DNA from: Coxiellaceae bacterium
GTDB taxonomy: Bacteria; Pseudomonadota; Gammaproteobacteria; Coxiellales; Coxiellaceae
NCBI GenBank assembly: GCA_029212885.1
Contig: JARGPC010000003.1
Span: 62,001-126,000 of the forward strand
DNA: 64,000 nucleotides
Direction: 5' to 3'
Both the position numbers and the translations under genes were made by a program. This document shows, piece by piece, positions 28,017-36,139 of this stretch. How positions within the stretch are numbered: the first letter of the stretch is position 1; the number at the start of each line of letters is the position of its first letter. The notes under the pieces were generated by a model that worked only from the letters and a program-made list of their open reading frames with translations, did not search any database and was not told the DNA's origin.

Positions 28017-28430
28017 ATGAAATTAGCAAAATTCTTAGTCGCTGGTTCGCTCGCTTTAGTAGCCAATTTAACTATTGCCGGCGGTTTATCCTTCGTAAAC
28101 AATACGGAAAAGACATTTACGCCAAACTGTAAAAACACAGTGACTGGCCAAAACTTTAAGCAATCAATCCCTCTACCTCCATCTAAGAATGGCCAACCCA
28201 CTACACTGCCTTGGGTATTATTGAGCGTTGATGGTGCAGGTGTAGGCCAATTAGCCGCTTGTGAATTTAACGATGGTACTGGCGACGTTTATCACGCCGA
28301 GTTTACTATCCATGCCGATATGAACAGCGGCGACGTAAGCAAAGCTTACAACACTAACGGTAGTAGCTATAAAGTAAGTATCGACCAAGGTAACCCACAG
28401 AATATTACGGTTACTTTGAATAACGGTTAG
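28017..28430 (+). CDS. small exported protein of unknown function
   Basis: A 137-residue protein with a clear signal peptide (MKLAKFLVAGSLALVANLTI, cleaved near IAG-GL) and AGGAG 9 bases before the ATG. The mature ~115 residues are rich in Asn, Thr and Gly and probably beta-stranded: LSFVNNTEKTFTPNCKN, DGAGVGQLAACEFNDGTG, HAEFTIHADMNSGD, YKVSIDQGNPQNITVTLNNG. Two cysteines are spaced to allow one disulfide. This looks like a small beta-sandwich periplasmic or secreted protein, but no family is recognised. It is convergent with the 860-residue gene, with a hairpin between the stops. Confidence 0.78.
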   Translation: MKLAKFLVAGSLALVANLTIAGGLSFVNNTEKTFTPNCKNTVTGQNFKQSIPLPPSKNGQPTTLPWVLLSVDGAGVGQLAACEFNDGTGDVYHAEFTIHADMNSGDVSKAYNTNGSSYKVSIDQGNPQNITVTLNNG

Positions 28431-28448
28431 TTTTTACTATTATTCTGC

Positions 28449-28469
28449 GCCCCGGATCAAGTCCGGGGC
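28449..28469. terminator. bidirectional hairpin between convergent genes
   Basis: GCCCCGGA-TCAAG-TCCGGGGC is a perfect 8-bp GC-rich stem, a minimal REP-like palindrome. It contains the stop codon of the minus-strand gene (28457-28459). A T-rich stretch flanks the left side (TTTTTACTATTATTCT), which would favour termination of leftward transcription. Confidence 0.55.
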
Positions 28470-31039
28470 AGACTTAGCCGCGACCCATGAGGATAGACCG
28501 CCGTTAGCCTGCTGAGCAACCACTCTTTTTGTATTTCAACATAAGGGCAATCCGAACTTCGAACAAAATCAACAATGCCTTGAAGGATGTATTGTCGAAT
28601 CGATGCCGTACGCTCATTTGCCCCCGAGTATTTCTTATCCACCTCTTCAATGACCTTTGCCATTATCTCACAGTGTTCATTGGGTGTTATCGCTACCCTA
28701 CAACCTTCTGCCGCACTGCCTAAATCACAAAGTGTTGTTACGGCTGATGCACGCAAGTACTGTCGCCACGGTTTGTATTGCTCCGCTATCACATTCGCAG
28801 CAGTTGCCTTCACCTCATCAGCGGTTAACACACCACCCCCATGATTTTGCGTGAGTTGCTGCTGTATTAAATGAATTAACACCGCAGAATATCCGGACTT
28901 CAACACACAATTACCCGTTCTCTGCCTGGTTTTTTCAATAGAGCATAATGGTGTTAATTTAAGATCAGCTACTAAACCTGGGTTACCTGCGTCTAGCGCA
29001 CACATGTATTCCTCATCAAACTCACTGCTCTGTATCTTGCTTAACCATGCTTCATCATTTAATAACGTGGGATCATTTATTTGAAAAAACTTGATAGCCC
29101 CCTCACCATGCTGGCCTTGGTTGCTATAAGCCATATAATGCACGCCATCTATTTTGAAAACTGATAGGGTAATAGCGTGCTTGTACCAACCAGTAGCAAT
29201 GCTAGCCGCTTGCTGACTGTCCAATTGATGGCGCAGCGTTTGCGGCGTATACCCGTTATCCATATTTTTTAAATCGCTTACGATATGACTCCAGCGTAAT
29301 TTCTCATCATCACTGGAAACCACTGACGCATATTGTTTGCTGTAATAATGTATGGCATTGAGACCCACAGCTTTAGTTGTACCTTCCCTACCATCGTCCT
29401 TCGTATAAGGGTCGATCTTAAAGCTTCGATTTTTTGCGCCGACAATCATTAATTGCACATTGGTTTGATTAGACAAGAAAGTGTAAGCATTGCGGTGACG
29501 CCTTACCTTCGACCGCATCTCCATCATTTTGGTTGCTTGCAATTCATGCTCATCCGCAGGTGGTGTCTCAACAGAAAACAAGGCAGAGCCGGTTCGAGCA
29601 GTACGACAACGCACAGCACCATACCCCTGCTCCAAGCAAGTTTTTAACATCAACTGTGCACGTCGTCCCTGTTCACTGCCAGACTTCGCCACCTGCTGAA
29701 TATGCAAAAAAGCCGCACGGCAATCTTGCTGCGCCATCACAAAGGCGTCCTCAAGACGAATATCAGGATGCCTACGATCAAACGCCCCCTTGTCACCCAG
29801 ATCCATAGCACGCCTTTCAAAATACTGTGCTTTATCGCTATCACGCTTACAACCATAACCATTCCAATACAGATAAGACAACTGCTGTAATCTCCGCAAA
29901 TCATCTGGTAAGCACGTACGCAACAACCGCTCAATAACATCAACTGTTTTGTTTGGCGCTTTCTCTTTCATTTCATGAGCGACAGTAAAAGCTATATCAC
30001 ATGCCTGCTTGTAATCAATGGGTACATGACCAGCACCTGTCATCAAATAGTGCACCCAATCCATTCTTGCCTCTGCAATATCGTTTTCATAGGCAATACG
30101 GCATAGCTGCGCTAACTCCGCACGTACTGGACCTGTTTTCTCAGCAAAAGACAGCGTGTTAAGCATCGAGAAATAACAGTAAGCCGTCTCTGTATGGCCA
30201 GGGTGTTGTGAAAATAGCAGATGGGTCAATTTTGTTAATGGTAGATGATAAGCAACATCTTTTGAGCCTTTCACATGACCTGCCACCAAACGTGATGTCA
30301 TCTCGACTAACCGGTTTAACAGATCAGTTTTTTCAGCACTGTCATCTAACAGTTGAATGGAGGTTAATTGCTGCTGAACCAAGTAAACAAATTGATTCAG
30401 CATGGCTACGCGCTGCGCAGAATTCACTGGTGAAGTCAAAATCAAATCAACCAACATCGTATCATTTTTCACAGCGAATAAGTCATCAAGAATATTCATC
30501 CGCGGAAAAGCTTGTGCATGACTACTCAAACATTGACGCAATAGTTTTTGATCGCCCCTATTCCGACTTACCGCCCACAGTTGCAATTGGTTTAAGTAAT
30601 CAGCCACAGTATCAATTGCTAAAAAGTGAGCTATATCGGTTTGCACCCTATGTGAAACAGTCGTATCCGCTGCAATCGTCTCCTGCACCTTCCAAGGAAT
30701 TTTTGCTAAAGTGCCACGCTCAGTTAATGTGAGAAAAGTAAAAGACCCTCGTAGTAATTTGTCCAATCTCCTCAAATTCCCCGAAGGGATTGAATGACTC
30801 AACAATGACCAAGGACGGGTGTCCTTATATAACCACAGCTTTTCCCGCAATACACATCTAGGCAAAACAGGCACGATCGCTGCCGGCGCTCTGTCCGCGG
30901 AAGCCCTTAGTGCAACCGTAACTTCACTGTCCAGCTGCGCATAGCACCCCCTTAGCTTGTAATATGGTTCAGGGTTATAACGACTGGCCTCATAATACAA
31001 CGAAACTGAATCAAAACTTGCAACAGAATGGCGCGACAT
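28457..31039 (-). CDS. 860-residue protein with Sel1-like repeat, effector candidate
   Basis: No signal peptide or membrane segment. The N-terminal 370 residues are helical without a recognised family. A Sel1/TPR-like stretch lies near residues 385-415 (LQQLSYLYWNGYGCKRDSDK, AQYFERRAMDLGDKGA). A later region has HYMAYSNQGQHGEGAIKFFQ and, near residue 708, RTGNCVLKSGYSAVLIHLIQ. A Cys before a helix after a G-N motif, with an upstream His and NQGQ, could hint at a thiol hydrolase, but I cannot place the catalytic set. The last codons and stop lie inside a REP-like hairpin. A PmrA-like box precedes the gene. No Shine-Dalgarno is obvious before the ATG at 31039. Confidence 0.72.
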   Translation of the reverse strand: MSRHSVASFDSVSLYYEASRYNPEPYYKLRGCYAQLDSEVTVALRASADRAPAAIVPVLPRCVLREKLWLYKDTRPWSLLSHSIPSGNLRRLDKLLRGSFTFLTLTERGTLAKIPWKVQETIAADTTVSHRVQTDIAHFLAIDTVADYLNQLQLWAVSRNRGDQKLLRQCLSSHAQAFPRMNILDDLFAVKNDTMLVDLILTSPVNSAQRVAMLNQFVYLVQQQLTSIQLLDDSAEKTDLLNRLVEMTSRLVAGHVKGSKDVAYHLPLTKLTHLLFSQHPGHTETAYCYFSMLNTLSFAEKTGPVRAELAQLCRIAYENDIAEARMDWVHYLMTGAGHVPIDYKQACDIAFTVAHEMKEKAPNKTVDVIERLLRTCLPDDLRRLQQLSYLYWNGYGCKRDSDKAQYFERRAMDLGDKGAFDRRHPDIRLEDAFVMAQQDCRAAFLHIQQVAKSGSEQGRRAQLMLKTCLEQGYGAVRCRTARTGSALFSVETPPADEHELQATKMMEMRSKVRRHRNAYTFLSNQTNVQLMIVGAKNRSFKIDPYTKDDGREGTTKAVGLNAIHYYSKQYASVVSSDDEKLRWSHIVSDLKNMDNGYTPQTLRHQLDSQQAASIATGWYKHAITLSVFKIDGVHYMAYSNQGQHGEGAIKFFQINDPTLLNDEAWLSKIQSSEFDEEYMCALDAGNPGLVADLKLTPLCSIEKTRQRTGNCVLKSGYSAVLIHLIQQQLTQNHGGGVLTADEVKATAANVIAEQYKPWRQYLRASAVTTLCDLGSAAEGCRVAITPNEHCEIMAKVIEEVDKKYSGANERTASIRQYILQGIVDFVRSSDCPYVEIQKEWLLSRLTAVYPHGSRLSLPRT

Positions 31040-31075
31040 AATTACACTGATAACTTTTTATTAATATATAATAAA

Positions 31076-31108
31076 AGTATATCATCGCAACATTAAGGTG
31101 AAATTAAC
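31076..31108 (-). promoter_or_regulatory. PmrA-like box and -10, 860-residue gene
   Basis: Reading leftward: GTTAATTTC-AC-CTTAATGTT (31108-31089), two TTAAT half-sites 11 bases apart, then TATACT (31081-31076) exactly 10 bases after the second half-site. The gene starts 36 bases further. Confidence 0.6.
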
Positions 31109-31144
31109 ATAGGTGCTAGAAGGAAGTTTTGGACTAGATCCCGG

Positions 31145-31242
31145 CCAAAGATCTGTCATCCCAACCAAAGATCTATCATCCCGACCGAAGATCTGTCATC
31201 CCGGCCGAAGATCTATCATCCCGGCCCCCGAGCCGGGATCCA
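31145..31242. repeat. REP-like array: four 20-bp left-arm copies
   Basis: Four consecutive 20-bp units beginning CC(A/G)AAGATCTGTCATCCC occur at 31145, 31165, 31185 and 31205. They end in the palindrome CCGGCCCCCGAGCCGGGATC. The units contain alternating AGATCT sites and differ by one to three bases. Confidence 0.9.
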
Positions 31243-31249
31243 TTTATCA

Positions 31250-32554
31250 TTAAAGCGTATCAAGCTCAGCATTTAACTGAAAACCCAATACATCAGCATT
31301 TAGTCGAGCAGAACCTTGCACATCCACCGGATTGCCAGACTGCAGGTTATCGACCTCTACCTTTCCTGAGAAGAAGTGAGCCCAACCGATATTGGCAGTA
31401 ATTGACTTAGTTAACTTGGCCTGAATACCCAAGGCGGCAGCAATGCGGTTACCGTCCGGTAAACGAAAATCGCGGTAACCAAATCTCGTAGGCGTAAAAT
31501 CAAAACCACCACCCATCTTCAGCGTAATGCGCTGCGAGATATGGTAATGCGCACCGATCGCAAAGTTCCAGGTGTTGCGGTAACTTTCTTGAATGACCAG
31601 GTTGTCTAAATTCAAACTAGCAGGTAGCGCAGTGTTGTTCAACGCCAATGTATTAAAGCGATTCCAATTGACCCACATCGCTGTGCCCATCACATCCCAC
31701 TTCTTAGCAACATTAGAAAACATCGATAAAGTCGCATAACCCGGCAAATCAAGCTCAGCATTTAAATTATCCGTTGATCTATTAGGGAATAAAAAAGCTA
31801 TCCCTGTATTACTCACCGTGCTTGTACCAGTGGCTTTCAGTAAAACATGAGAGCGATAGGTTAATCCAATTCGGTTACGCGGATTAAATTGAAATAACAT
31901 GCCAGCATTCCAACCCCAGGCAGTATCTGATAAATCATTATCGAATTGCGCACTAGCGCCTGGAATACCTACCACATTATCATAGGTAGCCGTACCATAG
32001 ACATAATCAACACCAGCAGCAACAGATAGTTGCTTAGTAATAGCAAAAGCCAAGTTGGGGTTGATATTAATTGCCTGCAAGCGCGTTACTGTTGCACCAA
32101 ACGCCACATTATTTGTCCAAGGGTAACTGGTAGCCAAACCAAACGGTACCGTGACACCAAAACCTGCGGACCAACGACTCGAGAAGGGGTATACCACATG
32201 GAAGTTAGGCACAAAACTGGTAGTATCACCACCTTGCCACCCCCCTGTACTCAACGGAGAACCCACCGGTGTGTTATTTATCACCTCTTGAATATCACCA
32301 TTAAAGGACACACTCAGCGGAATCAACACACCACCAGCACTAACCTCAGGGTGTTTTAAACGTGTCATACCCGCCGGGTTATAAAATTCGGTGCTGGCAT
32401 CATCGGCTTCAGCCGCATAACCCGCATGATAATCACCAGTTTGTGCACCACTTTGTTCGTACAATTGAAAACCAGAAGCCAAACTCGAAACGGCAGTAAA
32501 AGATAACGCCGCACTGGCTGCTATCATCGCGATCTGTTTTACGGAAAATCTCAT
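31250..32554 (-). CDS. FadL/OmpP1 family outer-membrane porin
   Basis: A 434-residue outer-membrane beta-barrel protein. The signal peptide (KQIAMIAASAALSFTAVSSL) is cleaved before ASGFQLYEQ. The family signature at the mature N-terminus is present: EQSGAQTGDYHAGYAAEADD, ASTEFYNPAGMTRLKHPEVS. Further barrel features are VVYPFSSRWSAGFGVTVPFG, INPNLAFAITKQLSVAAGVD, NRIGLTYRSHVLLKATG and GWAHFFSGKVEVDN. The chain ends in L rather than F. FadL proteins take up long-chain fatty acids or other hydrophobic compounds through a lateral opening. Alternating strands are visible along the whole length. A tRNA gene lies upstream and a REP array at the 3' end. Confidence 0.93.
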   Translation of the reverse strand: MRFSVKQIAMIAASAALSFTAVSSLASGFQLYEQSGAQTGDYHAGYAAEADDASTEFYNPAGMTRLKHPEVSAGGVLIPLSVSFNGDIQEVINNTPVGSPLSTGGWQGGDTTSFVPNFHVVYPFSSRWSAGFGVTVPFGLATSYPWTNNVAFGATVTRLQAININPNLAFAITKQLSVAAGVDYVYGTATYDNVVGIPGASAQFDNDLSDTAWGWNAGMLFQFNPRNRIGLTYRSHVLLKATGTSTVSNTGIAFLFPNRSTDNLNAELDLPGYATLSMFSNVAKKWDVMGTAMWVNWNRFNTLALNNTALPASLNLDNLVIQESYRNTWNFAIGAHYHISQRITLKMGGGFDFTPTRFGYRDFRLPDGNRIAAALGIQAKLTKSITANIGWAHFFSGKVEVDNLQSGNPVDVQGSARLNADVLGFQLNAELDTL

Positions 32555-32587
32555 TAAAAAACCTCCTAATGGTTTTATGCTGTGGTT

Positions 32588-32675
32588 CGGAGAGAAAGGG
32601 ATTCGAACCCTTGTGGAGCGTAAGCCCCCAACCGATTTCGAATCGGTGCCGTTATGACCACTTCGGTATCTCTCC
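32588..32675 (-). tRNA. tRNA-Ser (anticodon CGA)
   Basis: Reads GGAGAGATACCGAAGTGGTC at the 5' end and pairs with the 3' end CTCTCC plus a G discriminator. The anticodon arm ACCGA-TTCGAAA-TCGGT gives anticodon CGA, which reads UCG codons. A long variable arm (GGGGGCTTACGCTCC) is diagnostic of type II Ser tRNA, and GGTTCGAATCC forms the T arm. The terminal CCA is not directly encoded: the discriminator is followed by AACCA. It lies between the FadL and purC genes. Confidence 0.95.
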
Positions 32676-32709
32676 CTGCAGATGGCTTGGTTCGACGTGT
32701 ATTTATTTT

Positions 32710-33423
32710 TTATACAGACAATCGGTCAGCAATGATTTGATATGATTCAACTACACCACCCAGATCTCGTCGAAAGCGATCCTTATCCAATCGCTCTTGT
32801 GTTTTCGCATCCCATATGCGGCAAGAGTCTGGACTAATTTCATCGCCAAGACATACGTTACCTTCTGTATCAACACCAAATTCATATTTGGCATCGACCA
32901 GCATCATGCCGGCATCAGCGAATAGCGACGATAATACGTCATTGATTTGTGCTGTCAACGACTTCATTTGATCCAGCTGTTCACGTGTTGCCCAACCAAA
33001 ACTCAACGCATGATTTTCGGTCACTAAAGGGTCATGCAACTCATCATCCTTTAAAAATATTTCATACAACGCTGGATCCAATGGCGTCTTTTCTTCAATA
33101 CCTAAACGCTTGCACAAACTGCCCGCCGCCATATTGCGCATCACACTCTCTAACGGGATCATGGTCAAATGTTTAACCAACATATCACGGTCGCTTAAAT
33201 GTTTTACAAAATGCGTTGGGATACCCGCTTGTTGCAAGCGCTCAAAGATAAGTGAACTAATTTGATTATTGATTCGGCCTTTATTCGCCAACTTAGCAAG
33301 CTTAACACCATCAAATGCGGAAGTGTCATCACGAAACTCGCTAATTAAATACCCCGGATGGTTGGTTTTATATAACGACTTTGCCTTACCACTATAAAGC
33401 AACTCACCTTTTTCATATTCCAC
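32710..33423 (-). CDS. purC: SAICAR synthetase PurC
   Basis: A 237-residue enzyme of de novo purine synthesis that joins aspartate to CAIR with ATP, the usual length of the single-domain bacterial type. Motifs: GELLYSGKAKSLYKTNHPGY at the N-terminus, FRDDTSAFDG, INNQISSLIFERLQQAGIPT, VIPLESVMRN in family form (here MIPLESVMRNMAAGSL), GMMLVDAKYEFGVD and LGDEISPDSCRIWD with the ATP- and metal-binding Asp/Glu. bamC and dapA follow upstream in the same strand order as in E. coli (dapA-bamC-purC), separated from purC here by a REP array. Confidence 0.96.
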   Translation of the reverse strand: MEYEKGELLYSGKAKSLYKTNHPGYLISEFRDDTSAFDGVKLAKLANKGRINNQISSLIFERLQQAGIPTHFVKHLSDRDMLVKHLTMIPLESVMRNMAAGSLCKRLGIEEKTPLDPALYEIFLKDDELHDPLVTENHALSFGWATREQLDQMKSLTAQINDVLSSLFADAGMMLVDAKYEFGVDTEGNVCLGDEISPDSCRIWDAKTQERLDKDRFRRDLGGVVESYQIIADRLSV

Positions 33424-33483
33424 TTTTTTTGTGTCCTTTTGCTCTTCTGCCTATTAAAATCTCATCTCAAGAATCCAACAACT

Positions 33484-33685
33484 GTCATCCCGGGTGAGAA
33501 TTGTGTCATCCCGGACTTAATCCGGGATCCAGTAATACATGGATTCCTGCTTTCGCAGGAATGACAGACTTAGGACCTTACTTTGTCATCCCGGACTTGA
33601 TCCGGGATCCAGTAATACATGGATTCCTGCTTTCGCAGGAATGTCAGTCGTTCGCAGGAATGACAGTCGTTCACAGGAATGACAA
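33484..33685. repeat. large REP-like array with two element types
   Basis: Two near-identical modules (33484-33567 and 33587-33662) each have GTCATCCCGGACTT(A/G)ATCCGGGATCCAGT then ATACATGGATTCCTGCTTTC and GCAGGAATGACAG. The right side ends in three short copies of CAGGAATG(A/T)CAGTCGTT. It sits between bamC and purC and would add ~200 bases to the operon mRNA. Confidence 0.9.
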
Positions 33686-33686
33686 A

Positions 33687-34280
33687 CTAACCTATATGCT
33701 TTTGAATCTCATGCAACACACGATCAGAAATTTTGCTATCTAACTTGGCATTATCATGACTCGCCATCGAGATCGCTGTCTGTTGATCGTTTGCTTTTAA
33801 ATTAACTCGCAAGATCGGTGTTTGTTTTGTAATTTTATTATGGGTTTCTTTAGCATCTAAAATAAAGTACGCACCCATTTCACTGTCTTCGTCCAATACT
33901 TGGTAACCACTCGCTTTTAGTGCCTTACCTACTTTCGACCAAGCCACACGATTATTCGCTGCCATCACTAATGTTTCATCACCAGATTTGGATTTAACCA
34001 AACGGGTTTTACCTTTAGGCACGCTGACACTGCTGGTTTGTAAACCGCTGCCTGGTGGCTTGATTGATGGTGGCTTGCCATGTAAATCGGCGTGTGAAGG
34101 CACTGGGTAATATTCGCCCATGCTATGCGCGCGCGCACCAGCCGGAGCATTCATATGAGCTACCGTACCTGCACCACGCGCATAATCATTATCATGACGA
34201 TGCAATTGGCGGCTGGTATAGCTACAACCCGCCAAGCTTACTACTGCACAGGCAATCCCTGCTGTTATTATTATGCGCAT
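33687..34280 (-). CDS. bamC: BamC-like outer-membrane lipoprotein
   Basis: A 197-residue lipoprotein. The signal peptide MRIIITAGIACAVVSLAGC has a lipobox (SLAGC, Cys19). After a disordered linker (about 25-85), a single helix-grip-like domain follows (ETLVMAANNRVAWSKVGKAL, GYQVLDEDSEMGAYFILDAK, PILRVNLKANDQQTAISMAS). BamC is an accessory part of the BAM outer-membrane assembly machine. E. coli BamC is much longer (344 residues) with two such domains; this protein has one, as in other distant gammaproteobacteria. Identity is supported by location between dapA and purC. It overlaps dapA by 10 bases. Confidence 0.85.
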   Translation of the reverse strand: MRIIITAGIACAVVSLAGCSYTSRQLHRHDNDYARGAGTVAHMNAPAGARAHSMGEYYPVPSHADLHGKPPSIKPPGSGLQTSSVSVPKGKTRLVKSKSGDETLVMAANNRVAWSKVGKALKASGYQVLDEDSEMGAYFILDAKETHNKITKQTPILRVNLKANDQQTAISMASHDNAKLDSKISDRVLHEIQKHIG

Positions 34281-35164
34281 TTTTCATTCTCCACCGTTTT
34301 AATATCAGCTTGCTGTAACGCTTCCACAACTGCTGATTTGTACTCTTGTTCCAATTCTGCCAATGGCATACGAACGTTGTTCTTGATCATTGCCATTTGT
34401 CCTAATGCGTATTTAACCGGGATTGGGTTAGATTGCAAGAACAAATTTTTATGCAATAGCGACAATTTGTCATTTATCGCATTTGCCGCCGTGCTATCAC
34501 CCGCTTTGGCGGCATCTATCATCATACGCATTAATTGCGGTGCAACGTTAGCGACAACAGAAATCACGCCATCACCACCTGCCAAAATAAATTCACACGC
34601 ATTGCCATCCTCACCGCTCACTATGTCAAAATCACAACCTAAATCACGCAGTTGCTTAACGCGAGCCACATCGCCGCTGGCTTCTTTAATACCATACACG
34701 TTAGCATTTTTAGCAATCACTGCAGCGGTTTCAGGGAGTAAGTCAACACTGGTGCGCGATGGAACATTATATAAACATTGCGGAATCGCAACCTTAGCCA
34801 CTTCGCCAAAATACTCGATCATGGCCTTTTGTGGCGGTTTGATGTAATACGGCGTTACAATCATCGCCGCATCAGCGCCCAATTGCTTAGCTTGCTCAGT
34901 TAACTCAATCGTTTGATTAAAACAATTGGTGCCTGTACCAATCATCAACGGCACACGCTTATTGATATAAGCGACAGCGTGCTTAATCATTTGCACACGC
35001 TCTTGATCGCTGATATTAGCCGATTCGCCAGTGGTGCCTAACAAAACAATCAGCTGAGTGCCTTGCTCGATATGCCAATCAAATAGCTTTTCAAGCGCCG
35101 CATAGTCAACTTCATTTTGTGCGGTAAACGGCGTCACGATCGCCACCATACTGCCTTTAAACAT
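34271..35164 (-). CDS. dapA: 4-hydroxy-tetrahydrodipicolinate synthase
   Basis: A 297-residue enzyme (E. coli 292) that condenses pyruvate with aspartate semialdehyde, the first step of the lysine/diaminopimelate branch. Motifs: GSMVAIVTPFTAQNEVDYAA at the N-terminus, LLGTTGESANISDQE (the Thr-Thr relay), MIVTPYYIKPPQKAMIEYF with the catalytic Tyr region, CLYNVPSRTSVDL, and YGIKEASGDVARV, whose Lys forms the Schiff base with pyruvate. IVSGEDGNACEFILAGGDGV completes the barrel. AAGGA precedes the ATG. It begins the dapA-bamC(-purC) operon and is divergent from bcp. Confidence 0.96.
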   Translation of the reverse strand: MFKGSMVAIVTPFTAQNEVDYAALEKLFDWHIEQGTQLIVLLGTTGESANISDQERVQMIKHAVAYINKRVPLMIGTGTNCFNQTIELTEQAKQLGADAAMIVTPYYIKPPQKAMIEYFGEVAKVAIPQCLYNVPSRTSVDLLPETAAVIAKNANVYGIKEASGDVARVKQLRDLGCDFDIVSGEDGNACEFILAGGDGVISVVANVAPQLMRMMIDAAKAGDSTAANAINDKLSLLHKNLFLQSNPIPVKYALGQMAMIKNNVRMPLAELEQEYKSAVVEALQQADIKTVENEKCA

Positions 35165-35229
35165 TGCACAGTCCTTATGTTAAGATGCAAGTCCATCATA
35201 GTAGCATGACAACAATCACAGGAACAAAC

Positions 35230-35700
35230 ATGAGCAAAACAGCCACACTTAACCGCGTAGTACCAGCACAAACCTTTAGCAGCACTGACGAAAGCGTGTC
35301 CGATTTTAAATCACTGCGCGGCAAAAATATCGTGTTGTATTTTTACCCAAAAGACAACACGCCCGGCTGCACCACCGAAGCCAACGACTTTAAAGCCGCC
35401 TATGCAAAACTAAAAAAATTAAACACCGTTGTGTTGGGTGTATCACGCGATAGCTTGGCTTCACACCACAAGTTTATTGATAAATTTAAACTGCCTTTCC
35501 CATTAATCGCCGACACCGAAGAAAGCTTATGTCGCTGTTTTGACGTAATTAAACCAAAAAAACTTTACGGCAAAGAATACATCGGCATCGAGCGCAGTAC
35601 GTTTTTTATTGACGATAAAGGCAAACTAAAACACGAATGGCGCAAAGTTAAAGTGAAACAACATGTCGAAGAAATTTTAACTTACATTAAATCCATGTAA
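35230..35700 (+). CDS. bcp: peroxiredoxin, Bcp/PrxQ type
   Basis: 156 residues from the ATG at 35230, chosen because AGGA lies 6 bases upstream; a longer frame (to 35164) begins with a poor TTG. It reduces peroxides with a peroxidatic Cys in YFYPKDNTPGCTTEANDF. The resolving Cys five residues later, found in E. coli Bcp, is replaced by Asn. The SLCRCF pair further along (SLCRCFDVIKPKK) could resolve instead, as in the Xylella PrxQ arrangement. LGVSRDSLASHHKFIDKFKL, FPLIADTEE and GIERSTFFIDDKGKLKHEWR complete the thioredoxin fold. It is divergent from dapA, as in many gammaproteobacteria. Confidence 0.93.
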   Translation: MSKTATLNRVVPAQTFSSTDESVSDFKSLRGKNIVLYFYPKDNTPGCTTEANDFKAAYAKLKKLNTVVLGVSRDSLASHHKFIDKFKLPFPLIADTEESLCRCFDVIKPKKLYGKEYIGIERSTFFIDDKGKLKHEWRKVKVKQHVEEILTYIKSM

Positions 35701-35883
35701 TGATTACATAATTTAATTAAAAACTTAGCGATAAAAGTTAAATTAACACTGTAGACTATGGAAATGTATTTTTTAGCCTCCTATAGTGGCCGTTAGTGGT
35801 GCCATGAAAAGCCGTGCGTATCCCCTCTTTCGATCAAGACACCGGATCGCGTGAGAAGCATTGTGGCATCACTCTCTATAACC

Positions 35884-36134
35884 CCCCAGTTAACTCTATA
35901 CATTGTTGCAAGCTCAATCATCATCGGTTATGTATGACAAATACACGCCCTCAATTCTCTCGCTTGCGCCTCGTCTAGAGTTAACTGGTGATGTTATAGT
36001 CATTGTTGCAAGCTCAATCATCATCGGTTATGTATGACAAATACACGCCCTCAATTCTCTCGCTTGCGCCTCGTCTAGAGTTAACTGGTGATGTTATAGT
36101 CATTGTTGCAAGCTCAATCATCATCGGTTATGTA
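35884..36134. repeat. perfect 100-bp tandem repeat (2.34 copies)
   Basis: The unit starting CATTGTTGCAAGCTCAATCA occurs at 35901-36000 and 36001-36100 with no differences. A 34-bp partial third copy lies at 36101-36134, and the array abuts the 3' end of the LuxR-type gene. Just left of the array, CCAGTTAACTCTATA (35886-35900) is an inverted relative of the AGAGTTAACTGG inside the unit. The rest of the spacer (35701-35883) shows no gene and no clear signal. Confidence 0.95.
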
Positions 36135-36139
36135 GGCAA

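Noticed and set aside
31145..31242. Possible CRISPR array from regular 20-bp units.
   Set aside because: Units are directly abutting and are arms of a REP-like palindrome; no spacers or cas genes.
34125..34847. 240-codon plus-strand ORF.
   Set aside because: Lies antisense to bamC and dapA, both strongly supported.
35884..36134. Possible CRISPR array in the bcp-LuxR spacer.
   Set aside because: The unit is 100 bp, repeats are contiguous with no unique spacers, and there are no cas genes.
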